Origin: an uncultured Candidatus Saccharibacteria bacterium | Lineage (GTDB): Bacteria > Patescibacteria > Saccharimonadia > Saccharimonadales > CAMLKC01 | Length of the DNA: 26,993 nt | NCBI GenBank assembly: GCA_946480595.1 | Contig: CAMLKC010000009.1 | Span: 1-26,993 of the forward strand | Reading direction: 5' to 3' | Shown here: positions 15,455-22,052 of the stretch, one piece after another | Layout of the letters: every line of letters begins with the position of its first letter | How positions within the stretch are numbered: position 1 is the first letter of the stretch | Notes under the pieces: generated by a model | What the model saw: the letters and a program-made list of their open reading frames with translations, nothing else | What the model was told of the DNA's origin: nothing | Database searches by the model: none | Translations under genes and position numbers: made by a program

Positions 15455-16090
15455 TTAGCTCCTTTCACCTTTGTAGATCCAAACCTTTACGCCGACGATA
15501 CCGGCGCTGGCTGGCATTTGAGCGGTTGCGGAGTGGAAATCAACGTCAGCGCGAAGTGTGTGAAGAGGCACAGAGCCTTCGATCAGCTTTTCGCGGCGAG
15601 CCATTTCAGCGTTGTTCAAACGGCCAGCTACCTCGATACGGACACCCTTTGCACCAGCGTTGATGGTGTTCTGGGCGGACATCTTGGTTGCACGGCGGAA
15701 GTTGATACGGCGCTCGAGTTGGCGGGCGATGTTTTCAGCTACTAGCTTAGCTGAAAGTTCCGGACGTTTAACTTCTTCAATGTTGATACGGACTGGCAGG
15801 CTGGCGATCTTTTCGATCTGAGCCTTCAGCTCCGTCACACCTGCACCACCACGACCAATCACAACACCAGCTTTCGCTGTATGGATGGTAATAGTAATGA
15901 GGTTTGCCGAACGTTCAATCTCAATACGAGCGATTGTTGGGCGTGATACGAACTTCTTTTCGATCAGTTCGCGGATCTTGATGTCTTCCGCAAGCCACTT
16001 GGCAAAGTCTTTTTTGCCGGCAAACCAGCGTGAATCCCAGTTCTTGTGAACTTGCAAGCGGAAGCTAATAGGGTTTACTTTTTGGCCCAT
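15455..16090 (-). CDS. rpsC: 30S ribosomal protein S3
   Basis: The 211-residue uS3 has [24 protein letters not shown], a type II KH domain with [17 protein letters not shown], and a C-terminal domain ending [11 protein letters not shown]. It lines the mRNA entry tunnel with S4 and S5. It lies 1 base after L22. Confidence 0.98.
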   Translation of the reverse strand: MGQKVNPISFRLQVHKNWDSRWFAGKKDFAKWLAEDIKIRELIEKKFVSRPTIARIEIERSANLITITIHTAKAGVVIGRGGAGVTELKAQIEKIASLPVRINIEEVKRPELSAKLVAENIARQLERRINFRRATKMSAQNTINAGAKGVRIEVAGRLNNAEMARREKLIEGSVPLHTLRADVDFHSATAQMPASAGIVGVKVWIYKGERS

Positions 16091-16091
16091 A

Positions 16092-16487
16092 TTATTTGCT
16101 CTCCTTTGCAGCAGCTACAGGCTTTGCAGCTGGCTTCTTTGGTTTTTCAGCGCCAGTTACTTCAACCAGGATGTGGCTTGAACGCTTCTGGAAAGGAAGC
16201 GCGCGGCCGCGGCTTGCTGGTTTGAAGCGCTTCAGGCGTGGACCTGCCGTTACCGACAGAGTCTTGATCTGGAGCGTCTTGCCATCGAGACCATGGTTGT
16301 TAGTGGCGTTAGCGGCAGCGCTAGCGATTGCCTTTTTTACAGGCAGCGCAGCACGCTTAGGAACGTTTTCAAGGATAACAAGTGCGTCGGCAACCGTGCG
16401 GCCGCGAACGAGGCTTGCAACGAGACTTACTTTGCGTGGTGTCTGATCGACACCTTTCGCGTAAGCGCGTACTACTGTATCAGCCAT
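16092..16487 (-). CDS. rplV: 50S ribosomal protein L22
   Basis: The 131-residue uL22 has QTPRKVSLVASLVRGRTVADALVIL, NATNNHGLDGKTL and the hairpin RLKRFKPASRGRALPFQKRSSHILVEV, which narrows the exit tunnel. A Pro/Lys/Ala-rich tail of about 18 residues extends past the family core. The start overlaps S19. Confidence 0.97.
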   Translation of the reverse strand: MADTVVRAYAKGVDQTPRKVSLVASLVRGRTVADALVILENVPKRAALPVKKAIASAAANATNNHGLDGKTLQIKTLSVTAGPRLKRFKPASRGRALPFQKRSSHILVEVTGAEKPKKPAAKPVAAAKESK

Positions 16488-16753
16488 TACTTCTTATCCT
16501 TTCCACCGTGCTTACGGAACTTGCGGGTTGGGCTAAACTCACCGAGTTTGTGGCCAACCATGTTTTCCGAGACAAGCACAGGTACGTGTACACGACCGTT
16601 GTGAACAGCGATCGTTCGGCCTACCATATCAGGACTGATCGTGCTTGCGCGCGCCCAAGTCTTGATGATAGTGCGGTCGTCGGGTGTCAAGGCCGCCACT
16701 TTTTTAGCGAGCTTGAAGTCGACGAATGGGCCTTTTTTGAGTGAACGACTCAT
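16487..16753 (-). CDS. rpsS: 30S ribosomal protein S19
   Basis: The 88-residue uS19 starts [19 protein letters not shown] and has [28 protein letters not shown] and [12 protein letters not shown], a complete family match. It lies in the 30S head, 3 bases after L2. Confidence 0.98.
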   Translation of the reverse strand: MSRSLKKGPFVDFKLAKKVAALTPDDRTIIKTWARASTISPDMVGRTIAVHNGRVHVPVLVSENMVGHKLGEFSPTRKFRKHGGKDKK

Positions 16754-16756
16754 ATA

Positions 16757-17596
16757 CTACCTCTTCCTCTTCGCTTCATGGCGAGATTTTACAATCATCT
16801 TGTTCGTATCTTTACGACGACGAGTGCGGTAACCAAGCGTGAGCTGACCCCAAGGAGTTCGTGGAGCCTTACCAGCACCGTGACGACCACCGTCACCACC
16901 ACCGTGTGGGTGGTCTGCGGCGTTCATGACGACACCACGGACGCTCGGGCGGATACCCTTGCGTCGGTTGCGGCCGGCTGAACCGATCTTGATGTTCTGG
17001 TGCTGAACGTTACCGACAACACCGAGGGCTGCTGTTGCTTCCAGACGGAAGCGGCGAACTTCACCACTAGGTAAACGAACCTGAGCGTAGTCACCTTCTT
17101 TTGCCATCAGCTGAGCTTTGGTTCCAGCTGAACGTACCATCTGAGCGCCCTTACCTGGGTTGATCTCGATCGCGTAGATCTGAGAACCGACAGGAATACG
17201 GCTAAGCGGCATGCGGTTTGACGACTCGACAGGAGCGTCTTCACCACTGACAATTACCTTGCCTTTAGTCATTTGCGTGTCAGCAAGGATGTAGTGGTAC
17301 AACCCATGCTGATCTTTTACGCGGGCGATACGGGCAGAACGGTTTGGATCGTATTCGATTTCCTCAACCGTTACCGTAAGGCCTGGAGCCAACCGGTGGT
17401 TAACCAGACGGTAGTGGCGTTTTACACCGCCACCGCGGTGACGAACCGTGATACGACCAGTGTTGTTACGGCCTGCATTCTGCTTTTTGCTCTTGATGAG
17501 GCTTTTTAGCGGTTTGCGGGTAGTAATTTCACTGTAGTCTTCCGTAGTCATACCGCGACGAGCAGGAGTAGTTGGGTTGTAAGCTTTAATTGGCAT
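16757..17596 (-). CDS. rplB: 50S ribosomal protein L2
   Basis: The 279-residue uL2 is needed for subunit joining and peptidyl transferase activity. MPIKAYNPTTPARRG, GRITVRHRGGGVKRHYR and the C-terminal VVMNAADHPHGGGDGGRHGAGKAPRTPWG, with the conserved His, are present. The start overlaps the L23 stop. Confidence 0.98.
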   Translation of the reverse strand: MPIKAYNPTTPARRGMTTEDYSEITTRKPLKSLIKSKKQNAGRNNTGRITVRHRGGGVKRHYRLVNHRLAPGLTVTVEEIEYDPNRSARIARVKDQHGLYHYILADTQMTKGKVIVSGEDAPVESSNRMPLSRIPVGSQIYAIEINPGKGAQMVRSAGTKAQLMAKEGDYAQVRLPSGEVRRFRLEATAALGVVGNVQHQNIKIGSAGRNRRKGIRPSVRGVVMNAADHPHGGGDGGRHGAGKAPRTPWGQLTLGYRTRRRKDTNKMIVKSRHEAKRKR

Positions 17597-17910
17597 TACT
17601 TCTTCTCCTCTTCAGCGGGAGCATCAAACACCTGGATACTGTTGCCCTCAGCGAGGGTAACGTAGGCTTTCTTGCTGTCCTTGCGGGTAGTCGTTCCTGG
17701 GTAGCGGTTTTTACCGCGTGAGAAACGAACTGCCTTACCGCTTTGAACAAGGGTCTTGATGTTCGTTACTTTTACTTCAAACTGAGCTTCAACAGCCGCT
17801 TTGATTTCGTTCTTGTTCGCGTCAAGCGGAACGTTGAAAGCGTAGATGTTGTCGCCGGAAAGCTTGTAGGCTTTTTCTGTTGCGCGTGGAATAACGGTAA
17901 TAGTTTTCAT
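17596..17910 (-). CDS. rplW: 50S ribosomal protein L23
   Basis: The 104-residue uL23 sits at the exit tunnel and docks trigger factor and SRP. PRATEKAYKLSGDNIYAFNVPLDANKNEIKAAVEAQFEVKVTNIKTL is the core, followed by a basic loop (RFSRGKNRYPG). It lies 1 base after L4 and overlaps L2. Confidence 0.97.
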   Translation of the reverse strand: MKTITVIPRATEKAYKLSGDNIYAFNVPLDANKNEIKAAVEAQFEVKVTNIKTLVQSGKAVRFSRGKNRYPGTTTRKDSKKAYVTLAEGNSIQVFDAPAEEEKK

Positions 17911-17911
17911 A

Positions 17912-18529
17912 TTACGCCTCCTCCTTTGTCAGCCAGTTCTTGACTTCTTCAAGGGCAGCAGGAGTCACAACGATCTTGTCTGCGTTGAGGATGTAGTACA
18001 CGCTGAGGTAGGTACTGCGAACCAACAGTACGTTCTGCAGGTTGGCAGTTGAGCGGATCAGCTCTGGAGTCTTTTCGCTAACAACCATCAGTACCTTGCG
18101 GTCGAACTTGTTGTCTTCCAGAAACTTAGCCATTTCAGCGGTCTTAACCGTTGTAGGAACGTCTTTTACGACGATCTTACCGGCCTGGCTAGCAAGCGTC
18201 AGAGCCTGGCGAAGCGCAACGCGCTTGCTGGTTGTGCTGAGCTTGAGCTTGTAGTTTTCGTTACCGCGTGGGCCGAAGACGACACCACCGCCGCGCCAGA
18301 TTGGGTTACGGCTTGAGCCGAAACGTGCGCGACCGGTACCTTTTTGCTTCCAAGGCTTCTTACCACCACCGCTGACTTCGCCGCGTTGTTTGGTAGTTGC
18401 ACTTGCAAGACGGTTGTTCGCGAGGAATGAATCGTACGCGAGCTTCAACAGTTCGTGGTTCTCCACTTCTACTGCGAAGACTTCTTTAGGTAGAGCAGTA
18501 GAAACTGCCTTTTTAGTAGTCTCAGCCAT
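17912..18529 (-). CDS. rplD: 50S ribosomal protein L4
   Basis: The 205-residue uL4 has the tunnel loop GEVSGGGKKPWKQKGTGRARFGSSRNPIWRGGGVVFGP and a globular domain with QNVLLVRSTYLSVYYILNADKIVVT. In E. coli L4 represses the S10 operon; here the leader upstream of L3 is the natural place for such control. The start overlaps L3. Confidence 0.98.
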   Translation of the reverse strand: MAETTKKAVSTALPKEVFAVEVENHELLKLAYDSFLANNRLASATTKQRGEVSGGGKKPWKQKGTGRARFGSSRNPIWRGGGVVFGPRGNENYKLKLSTTSKRVALRQALTLASQAGKIVVKDVPTTVKTAEMAKFLEDNKFDRKVLMVVSEKTPELIRSTANLQNVLLVRSTYLSVYYILNADKIVVTPAALEEVKNWLTKEEA

Positions 18530-19143
18530 TATGCTTTACCTCCGATAATGATGAGGCCCTTCTTTGGACCAGGGACAGCGCCCTTAAGACCGATAAGGTT
18601 TGAGCCGGCATCAACATACGCTACCTCGAGGTTCTTCACGGTCACACGGTCGTGGCCCATACGGCCAGCCATGCGCTTACCCTTGAAGATTTTCTGAGGA
18701 TACATTGATCCGATCGAACCAGGCTTACGAACGTCACCCTTGCCACCGTGAGTACGGCCGCTGGTGTTAAAGTTGTGGCGCTTTACCGTACCGGCAAAAC
18801 CCTTACCTTTGCTTGTGCCGGTGGCGTCGACCATGTCGCCTAGCTCAAACTTAGTTACATCGATGACGTCACCAACCTTAAGGTCGGCTGGAAGTTCATC
18901 GACGCGGAATTCCCGAATATGCTTCGGGGTCACTTTGGCTGTTTGTGTATGACCAGCCACGGCCTTGCTCAGGTTCTTACCCTCACCATATGCCACCTGG
19001 ACTGCGTTGTAGCCGTCTGATTCGACGGACTTGACCTGAGTCACAGTCACGGGGCCAGCTTGAATTAACGTCACAGGAACTGCGCGTCCATCCTCACTGA
19101 TGATTTGGGTCATACCAATCTTGGTACCGAGAAGTGCTTTCAT
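18529..19143 (-). CDS. rplC: 50S ribosomal protein L3
   Basis: The 204-residue uL3 starts MKALLGTKIGMTQIISEDGRAVPVTLIQAG and has SKGKGFAGTVKRHNF, the RTHGGKGDVRKPGSIGSMYPQKIFKGKRMAGRMG loop near the peptidyl transferase centre and a normal C-terminus. It is the first gene of the long block because S10 is displaced about 1.6 kb away. A strong promoter and a structured leader precede it. Confidence 0.98.
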   Translation of the reverse strand: MKALLGTKIGMTQIISEDGRAVPVTLIQAGPVTVTQVKSVESDGYNAVQVAYGEGKNLSKAVAGHTQTAKVTPKHIREFRVDELPADLKVGDVIDVTKFELGDMVDATGTSKGKGFAGTVKRHNFNTSGRTHGGKGDVRKPGSIGSMYPQKIFKGKRMAGRMGHDRVTVKNLEVAYVDAGSNLIGLKGAVPGPKKGLIIIGGKA

Positions 19144-19164
19144 TGCCCTCTTGCTCCCACTTAA

Positions 19165-19220
19165 AATTCTTGGTGGCTGGGGGTTTCTACTGAGGTAGAC
19201 CTACCAATTCACCAAGAATT
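19165..19220 (-). promoter_or_regulatory. Structured leader hairpin upstream of rplC (L3)
   Basis: In the leader RNA, AATTCTTGGTG (19220-19210) pairs perfectly over 11 bases with CACCAAGAATT (19175-19165), enclosing 34 bases that include the small GGTAG/CTACC hairpin. The structure ends about 22 bases before the L3 ATG. No T-run follows, so a terminator is unlikely; a ribosomal-protein binding leader is the best guess. Confidence 0.7.
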
Positions 19221-19226
19221 GAGTTG

Positions 19227-19240
19227 TTATTACGTAATAA
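19227..19240. repeat. Perfect 14-base palindrome downstream of the L3 promoter
   Basis: TTATTACGTAATAA reads the same on both strands. It lies about 12 bases after the L3 -10 box, near +5 to +18, where an operator would block early elongation. Confidence 0.75.
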
Positions 19241-19251
19241 GTTACCTAGCT

Positions 19252-19280
19252 ACTATAGCACACTCAATCTGTTGAGTCAA
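19252..19280 (-). promoter_or_regulatory. Main promoter of the L3-led ribosomal operon
   Basis: TTGACT (19275-19280), exactly 17 bases and TATAGT (19252-19257), with TGTGC just upstream of the -10, read toward L3. ACTCAA (19262-19267) and TTGAGT (19272-19277) form an inverted pair inside the spacer and -35. Confidence 0.9.
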
Positions 19281-19327
19281 TGATTTTACAGAGGATCGGC
19301 GCCTTTTTCTGCCAGGCTTTTCACCGT

Positions 19328-19660
19328 CTAAATAACGATACCGGCGGGAACAAAGTAGCAAATAATAGTCACCACGAGCAGGATTGCATACCAGATTTTT
19401 CGGTCAGATTGGTATTTTTCAAACCGGCTGACGAGAATAAGTCCCGCTAACATGCCGATTGGCAGGCCGCCTACAGGCAGGCCAAGCCAGGTCACAGGCT
19501 GAGCGAACTTGAGCCATAGCGTGCCAAGTAACACGAAAACAACAAGCTTCAAAAAGTAAGTGCTATCGGACTCAAATATCTTTTCTCGGCCGGTTCGGCT
19601 TACTGATGTGGCTCTGTTTCGCGCATAGGTACGGGGGCGTTTTTGTTTTACGTTTGCCAT
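19328..19660 (-). CDS. Small membrane protein with three predicted segments, unknown function
   Basis: The 110-residue protein starts MANVKQKRPRTYARNRATSV, a basic cytoplasmic tail of about 33 residues, then has hydrophobic segments at about 35-53, 57-79 and 88-109. I do not recognise a family. The open frame extends further upstream, but a promoter (TTGAGC, 16 bases, TATACT at 19668-19673) ends 7 bases before the ATG at 19660, so the shorter form is chosen and its mRNA is probably leaderless. It is divergent from the 19757 gene and lies just before the L3 promoter. Confidence 0.75.
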   Translation of the reverse strand: MANVKQKRPRTYARNRATSVSRTGREKIFESDSTYFLKLVVFVLLGTLWLKFAQPVTWLGLPVGGLPIGMLAGLILVSRFEKYQSDRKIWYAILLVVTIICYFVPAGIVI

Positions 19661-19667
19661 TACTACG

Positions 19668-19695
19668 AGTATACCAGACCTGCGCCTAAGCTCAA
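19668..19695 (-). promoter_or_regulatory. Promoter of the 19328-19660 gene
   Basis: TTGAGC (19690-19695), 16 bases and TATACT (19668-19673), with TG one base upstream of the -10. Seven bases separate the -10 from the ATG, the geometry expected for a leaderless transcript. Confidence 0.65.
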
Positions 19696-19700
19696 GCGGC

Positions 19701-19729
19701 TTGCAGACGAAGGCTTGGTGAGGCATACT
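19701..19729 (+). promoter_or_regulatory. Candidate promoter of the 19757 gene
   Basis: TTGCAG (19701-19706), 17 bases and CATACT (19724-19729) read toward the small membrane protein. It lies back to back with the minus-strand promoter at 19668-19695. Confidence 0.5.
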
Positions 19730-19756
19730 AAAGCCATACATCAACTTGGAGGAACT

Positions 19757-20005
19757 ATGGCAACCAAGAAAAAACAACCTACGAAACAACCAGCAAAGCA
19801 CCAATCTCTTAAAAAGGGTTCGGCCGATCCGTTCTTCACCTTTCGGTTCACGCAGCAGACGGTTTACTGGCTCATTCTTAGCCTGCTGGTACTCGGGCTT
19901 GGTATTTGGGTGATGATGCTCAGCGTTAAGGTCAACCAGATCTATGACGACATTGACGCCGCGAACGCAGCCGGCAGTGTTATTGTTCCTGCCCACAAGC
20001 ACTAG
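19757..20005 (+). CDS. Small single-pass membrane protein, unknown function
   Basis: The 82-residue protein starts MATKKKQPTKQPAKHQSLKK, a Lys-rich tail, then has one hydrophobic segment (about 36-57, VYWLILSLLVLGLGIWVMML), and a short C-terminus ending in PAHKH. GGAGG is placed 5 bases before this ATG, so it is preferred over the longer open frame from 19643, which runs through the divergent promoter region. I do not recognise the family. The positive-inside rule puts the N-terminus in the cytoplasm. It is a divergent neighbour of another small membrane protein, so a paired role is possible but not shown. Confidence 0.75.
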   Translation: MATKKKQPTKQPAKHQSLKKGSADPFFTFRFTQQTVYWLILSLLVLGLGIWVMMLSVKVNQIYDDIDAANAAGSVIVPAHKH

Positions 20006-20007
20006 AA

Positions 20008-20036
20008 TTCCGCTTACGTATAGTATGTGTTATTAT
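20008..20036 (+). promoter_or_regulatory. Candidate promoter of the 20077 gene
   Basis: TTCCGC (20008-20013), 17 bases and TATTAT (20031-20036), with TG-T just upstream as an extended -10, precede the orphan gene by about 40 bases. Confidence 0.55.
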
Positions 20037-20076
20037 TTTACAGGTCTGCCCGAAACTCACAGAAAGGCCTGAGAGT

Positions 20077-20613
20077 ATGGTCCTCACGCGACAAGATGCC
20101 GCGTACGGAGCCTTTACCCTGGTATTGCTCTTCCTCGCTGGAAGTAGCGCTGCCTACGCGGTAACGGTCAACAACTTCCGGGCGAATGCCGTGGCCGGGC
20201 TCTTCAGCCTCGTCACTATCGCTCTGATTCTCAGCTACATCCGCTACTGCCGTGATACCACGTCGCCCTACCGCCTTCTCCTCAACGCACACAAGCAAGT
20301 TGCTCACCTTACTCAGGCGGGCTATGACATGCTTACTCCGTGCGAAGAGCACTGCGAAACCGCCCGCCTGCTCATTTGCATGGAGGGCGACAACGCAGTG
20401 ATCAAGAAGGAGCAGTGGCGGGGCGTCTGGCACTATTACACCATCTCGCCGGATGGCGAGGTGAAGCGAGAGATCTGGGAGATCGACGGCGTCATGACGC
20501 AAGCCGACCAAGAGTGGCTTAACAGCCCCCTGACGCCCGAGCGGTTGAAGGTACTGGTAACGGCGCTGCGTTCATCGTACACGCCGCGGCAACGCGTTTC
20601 CATCGCGCTCTGA
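20077..20613 (+). CDS. Orphan membrane-anchored protein, GC-rich cassette 2
   Basis: The 178-residue protein has two hydrophobic segments at about 10-30 and 36-57, then a soluble domain of about 120 residues containing four Cys (in YCRD, TPCEEHCET and LICMEGD) and an aromatic stretch WRGVWHYYTISPDG. I do not recognise the family. The start has AAAGG about 10 bases upstream. Codons are clearly richer in G/C third positions than the ribosomal genes. It is monocistronic, with its own promoter, and its stop codon lies in the 5' arm of an elaborate GC-rich structure (20612-20688) followed by an intrinsic terminator. The soluble domain is likely cytoplasmic or outside depending on topology, which cannot be settled by eye. 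Confidence 0.75.
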   Translation: MVLTRQDAAYGAFTLVLLFLAGSSAAYAVTVNNFRANAVAGLFSLVTIALILSYIRYCRDTTSPYRLLLNAHKQVAHLTQAGYDMLTPCEEHCETARLLICMEGDNAVIKKEQWRGVWHYYTISPDGEVKREIWEIDGVMTQADQEWLNSPLTPERLKVLVTALRSSYTPRQRVSIAL

Positions 20614-20688
20614 GATGGCAGCCCACCCCCACACCTGGGTCGCTGGCCGAGAACGGCTGGCCGCAGCATACCCCGCAGCGGCCATCTC
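20612..20688 (+). other. Multi-branched GC-rich structure after the 20077 gene
   Basis: GAGATGGC (20612-20619) pairs with GCCATCTC (20681-20688) and closes about 61 bases holding smaller candidate stems, such as CCCA/TGGG and GCCG/CGGC. It begins inside the stop codon of the gene and is followed 10 bases later by a classical terminator. It may stabilise the mRNA 3' end or be a small structured RNA. Confidence 0.5.
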
Positions 20689-20698
20689 CCTGAATAAC

Positions 20699-20729
20699 AA
20701 AAATCCCGGCAAAAAGCCGGGATTTTTTT
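20699..20729. terminator. Bidirectional terminator between rpsJ and the 20077 gene
   Basis: ATCCCGGC (20703-20710) and GCCGGGAT (20716-20723) form an 8-base stem with an AAAAA loop. A-runs on one side and T-runs on the other give T tracts on both strands, so it ends rpsJ (minus) and the 20077 gene (plus). Confidence 0.92.
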
Positions 20730-20742
20730 GTATGCAACCAGA

Positions 20743-21075
20743 CTACATACGAATTTCTGCATCAACACCAGCTGGAAGGCTGAGGTTTTGCAGGCTGTCG
20801 ATCGTCTTTGGTGTTGCGTTGGTGATGTCGATAAGGCGCTTGTGAACGCGCATTTCGAACGTTTCACCACCCGTCTTGTAGACGTGCGGAGACTTAACGA
20901 CCGTGAAGCTTGAGCGGCGGGTAGGCAGCGGGATAGGCCCTGCGATACTTGCACCGGTGCGAAGTGCGGTGTCAATGATTTGTTTTGCCGACTGGTCGAT
21001 GACTTTGTGGTCATAGGCTTTTAGGCGGATACGGATACGTAGGCCGGTAGCGGCTGCGTCTTTTTTCTCTACCAT
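20743..21075 (-). CDS. rpsJ: 30S ribosomal protein S10
   Basis: The 110-residue uS10 (NusE) has [54 protein letters not shown] and [29 protein letters not shown], a complete family match with a short N-terminal extension. AAGGAG precedes the ATG. It is separated from L3 by five genes or structures and has its own promoter, leader and terminator, so S10 is monocistronic here, not the head of the S10 operon. Confidence 0.98.
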   Translation of the reverse strand: MVEKKDAAATGLRIRIRLKAYDHKVIDQSAKQIIDTALRTGASIAGPIPLPTRRSSFTVVKSPHVYKTGGETFEMRVHKRLIDITNATPKTIDSLQNLSLPAGVDAEIRM

Positions 21076-21099
21076 GAGAAATTCTCCTTTATGTGCGGC

Positions 21100-21152
21100 T
21101 CCGTAACCTCAGTTCGAATCGTGCTTTGTTCACGTCTGGCTGAGTTCTCGGA
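21100..21152 (-). promoter_or_regulatory. Interrupted hairpin in the rpsJ leader
   Basis: Three co-linear pairings fit one stem: TCCG (21152-21149) with CGGA (21103-21100), CTCAG (21144-21140) with CTGAG (21112-21108), and CGTG (21134-21131) with CACG (21123-21120). The internal loops are 4x4 and 5x7 bases and the end loop is seven bases. It ends about 25 bases before the S10 ATG and could be an autoregulatory site. Confidence 0.5.
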
Positions 21153-21175
21153 ACGAATGTTGTTATTACCGTCTT

Positions 21176-21204
21176 ATTCTATACCAAATAACGTGATTTG
21201 CCAA
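21176..21204 (-). promoter_or_regulatory. Promoter of rpsJ
   Basis: TTGGCA (21199-21204), 17 bases and TAGAAT (21176-21181) read toward S10. The -35 shares five of its six positions with the -35 of the divergent promoter at 21198-21226. Confidence 0.7.
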
Positions 21205-21226
21205 GTTGTCATAATCATGCTATCAT
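21198..21226 (+). promoter_or_regulatory. Promoter of the 21255 gene, overlapping the rpsJ promoter
   Basis: TTGCCA (21198-21203), 17 bases and TATCAT (21221-21226), with TGC before the -10. Polymerase bound here and at the rpsJ promoter would compete for the same -35 DNA. Confidence 0.7.
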
Positions 21227-21254
21227 CGCCCTATTCCCGAGAGGAGAGAGACGT

Positions 21255-21476
21255 ATGACGAAAATCGTACGACGTTCCAACCCGGAACCGCCCGCCAACA
21301 AGGCCGCCCGTCCATCCAAGAAGCTACCCGTTCCCTGCTGGATGCTGCTTCGCAAGCACCAGTTCGACGGTCCACAGGACTACCAGCCGGGCCGCAAGCT
21401 CACCATGAAGCGCCGCTGCTCAGTCTGCGGTCAAAAGGTGACCGGCGGGCAGATCCTCTTCAAGGAAGAAGAGTAA
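21255..21476 (+). CDS. Orphan 73-residue basic protein with a possible zinc site, GC-rich cassette 3
   Basis: The protein starts MTKIVRRSNPEPPANKAARP, a basic, proline-rich tail, followed by a compact region with Cys28, His35, Cys55 and Cys58 (in CSVCGQKV), a plausible CHCC zinc site. It ends in FKEEE. An upstream TTG could extend the frame, but it lies in the promoter. GAGGAGAG stands just before the ATG at 21255, which decides the start. I do not recognise the family. Codon use favours G/C third positions. A strong 16-base-arm hairpin follows directly after the stop. It may be a small nucleic-acid or ribosome-associated protein, but that is a guess from charge and cysteines. Confidence 0.7.
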   Translation: MTKIVRRSNPEPPANKAARPSKKLPVPCWMLLRKHQFDGPQDYQPGRKLTMKRRCSVCGQKVTGGQILFKEEE

Positions 21477-21532
21477 CCCGTCCCGACACCCGTCAAGCAG
21501 CGCCCTCCCGCGCCTTCGGGTGTCAGGACGGG
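21477..21532. terminator. Long GC-rich hairpin after the 21255 gene
   Basis: Two 16-base arms (21477-21492 and 21517-21532) match at 15 positions, with one C/A mismatch. The left arm starts CCCGTCC on the base after the stop codon. CGTTTGCTTTCT follows, a weak T-tract. It also lies at the 3' end of the convergent HIT gene and may end both transcripts. Confidence 0.75.
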
Positions 21533-21542
21533 CGTTTGCTTT

Positions 21543-21971
21543 CTAAATCTTTATAAGAAAATGCGGCCGGCGAATGTAGAAGAATGCTTTTGTCAGCTTG
21601 CTGTTGGTCTTAATTAGGTGTGTGTGCTGATGCAGTACAGACCGGCTGACGTTGCCCATCCCCCGGGCGTATACGTTATAGCCGTCAGTCTCGTACTTTG
21701 CACTCATCCGGATAAACTCCAGTGCTTCTTCGTCCGTAAAGTCTTTGAACCCCTCTACGTGTCGTTTGGGAATGATCATCAGGTGGCCGGTGACCTTGCG
21801 ACCTTCAAACACGTCGTACGACACACGATTTGGAATGACGAACATCGTCTTTCCTTCTTCAATAATATTTGTTCCTTTGGCTACTTCGTTACAAAATGTA
21901 CAGGTTTCCAGTTTCTTGTCACCTTGGTTATGTCGGGCGTATCTTTGACGGGTTTTTCGGTAGTGGTACAT
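21543..21971 (-). CDS. HIT-family nucleotide-binding protein
   Basis: The 142-residue protein has an N-terminal Cys-x2-Cys (CTFC, 24-27), the GHLMIIPKRHVEGF strand-turn and the histidine triad LHQHTHLI (His114, 116, 118), with the middle of the triad expected to attack the phosphate. HIT proteins hydrolyse nucleoside phosphoramidates or dinucleotides; the exact substrate cannot be told. The start lies about 30 bases after the tuf terminator, and no clear promoter is seen, so read-through from tuf is likely. It lies between tuf and rpsJ, an unusual place. Confidence 0.88.
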   Translation of the reverse strand: MYHYRKTRQRYARHNQGDKKLETCTFCNEVAKGTNIIEEGKTMFVIPNRVSYDVFEGRKVTGHLMIIPKRHVEGFKDFTDEEALEFIRMSAKYETDGYNVYARGMGNVSRSVLHQHTHLIKTNSKLTKAFFYIRRPHFLIKI

Positions 21972-21997
21972 AGTAGAGCCTCTTTAGTTTATTACTC

Positions 21998-22032
21998 ACA
22001 AAAGAGACCCCGGCAGAAGCGCCAGGGTCTCT
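21998..22032 (-). terminator. Terminator of tuf
   Basis: On the minus strand AGAGACCC (22032-22025) and GGGTCTCT (22010-22003) form the outer stem, GGC/GCC the inner one after one mismatch, with a six-base loop. Four T follow, so termination may be partial and let some transcription reach the HIT gene. Confidence 0.85.
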
Positions 22033-22052
22033 AAAACAGCTAGTGCCGTTTA

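Noticed and set aside
20612..20688. tRNA gene
   Set aside because: The length and 8-base closing stem look tRNA-like, but there is no TTC arm, no proper anticodon arm and no D-arm consensus.
21198..21254. TTG start extending the 21255 gene upstream
   Set aside because: That TTG is part of the -35 box, and a good Shine-Dalgarno sequence stands before the ATG at 21255.
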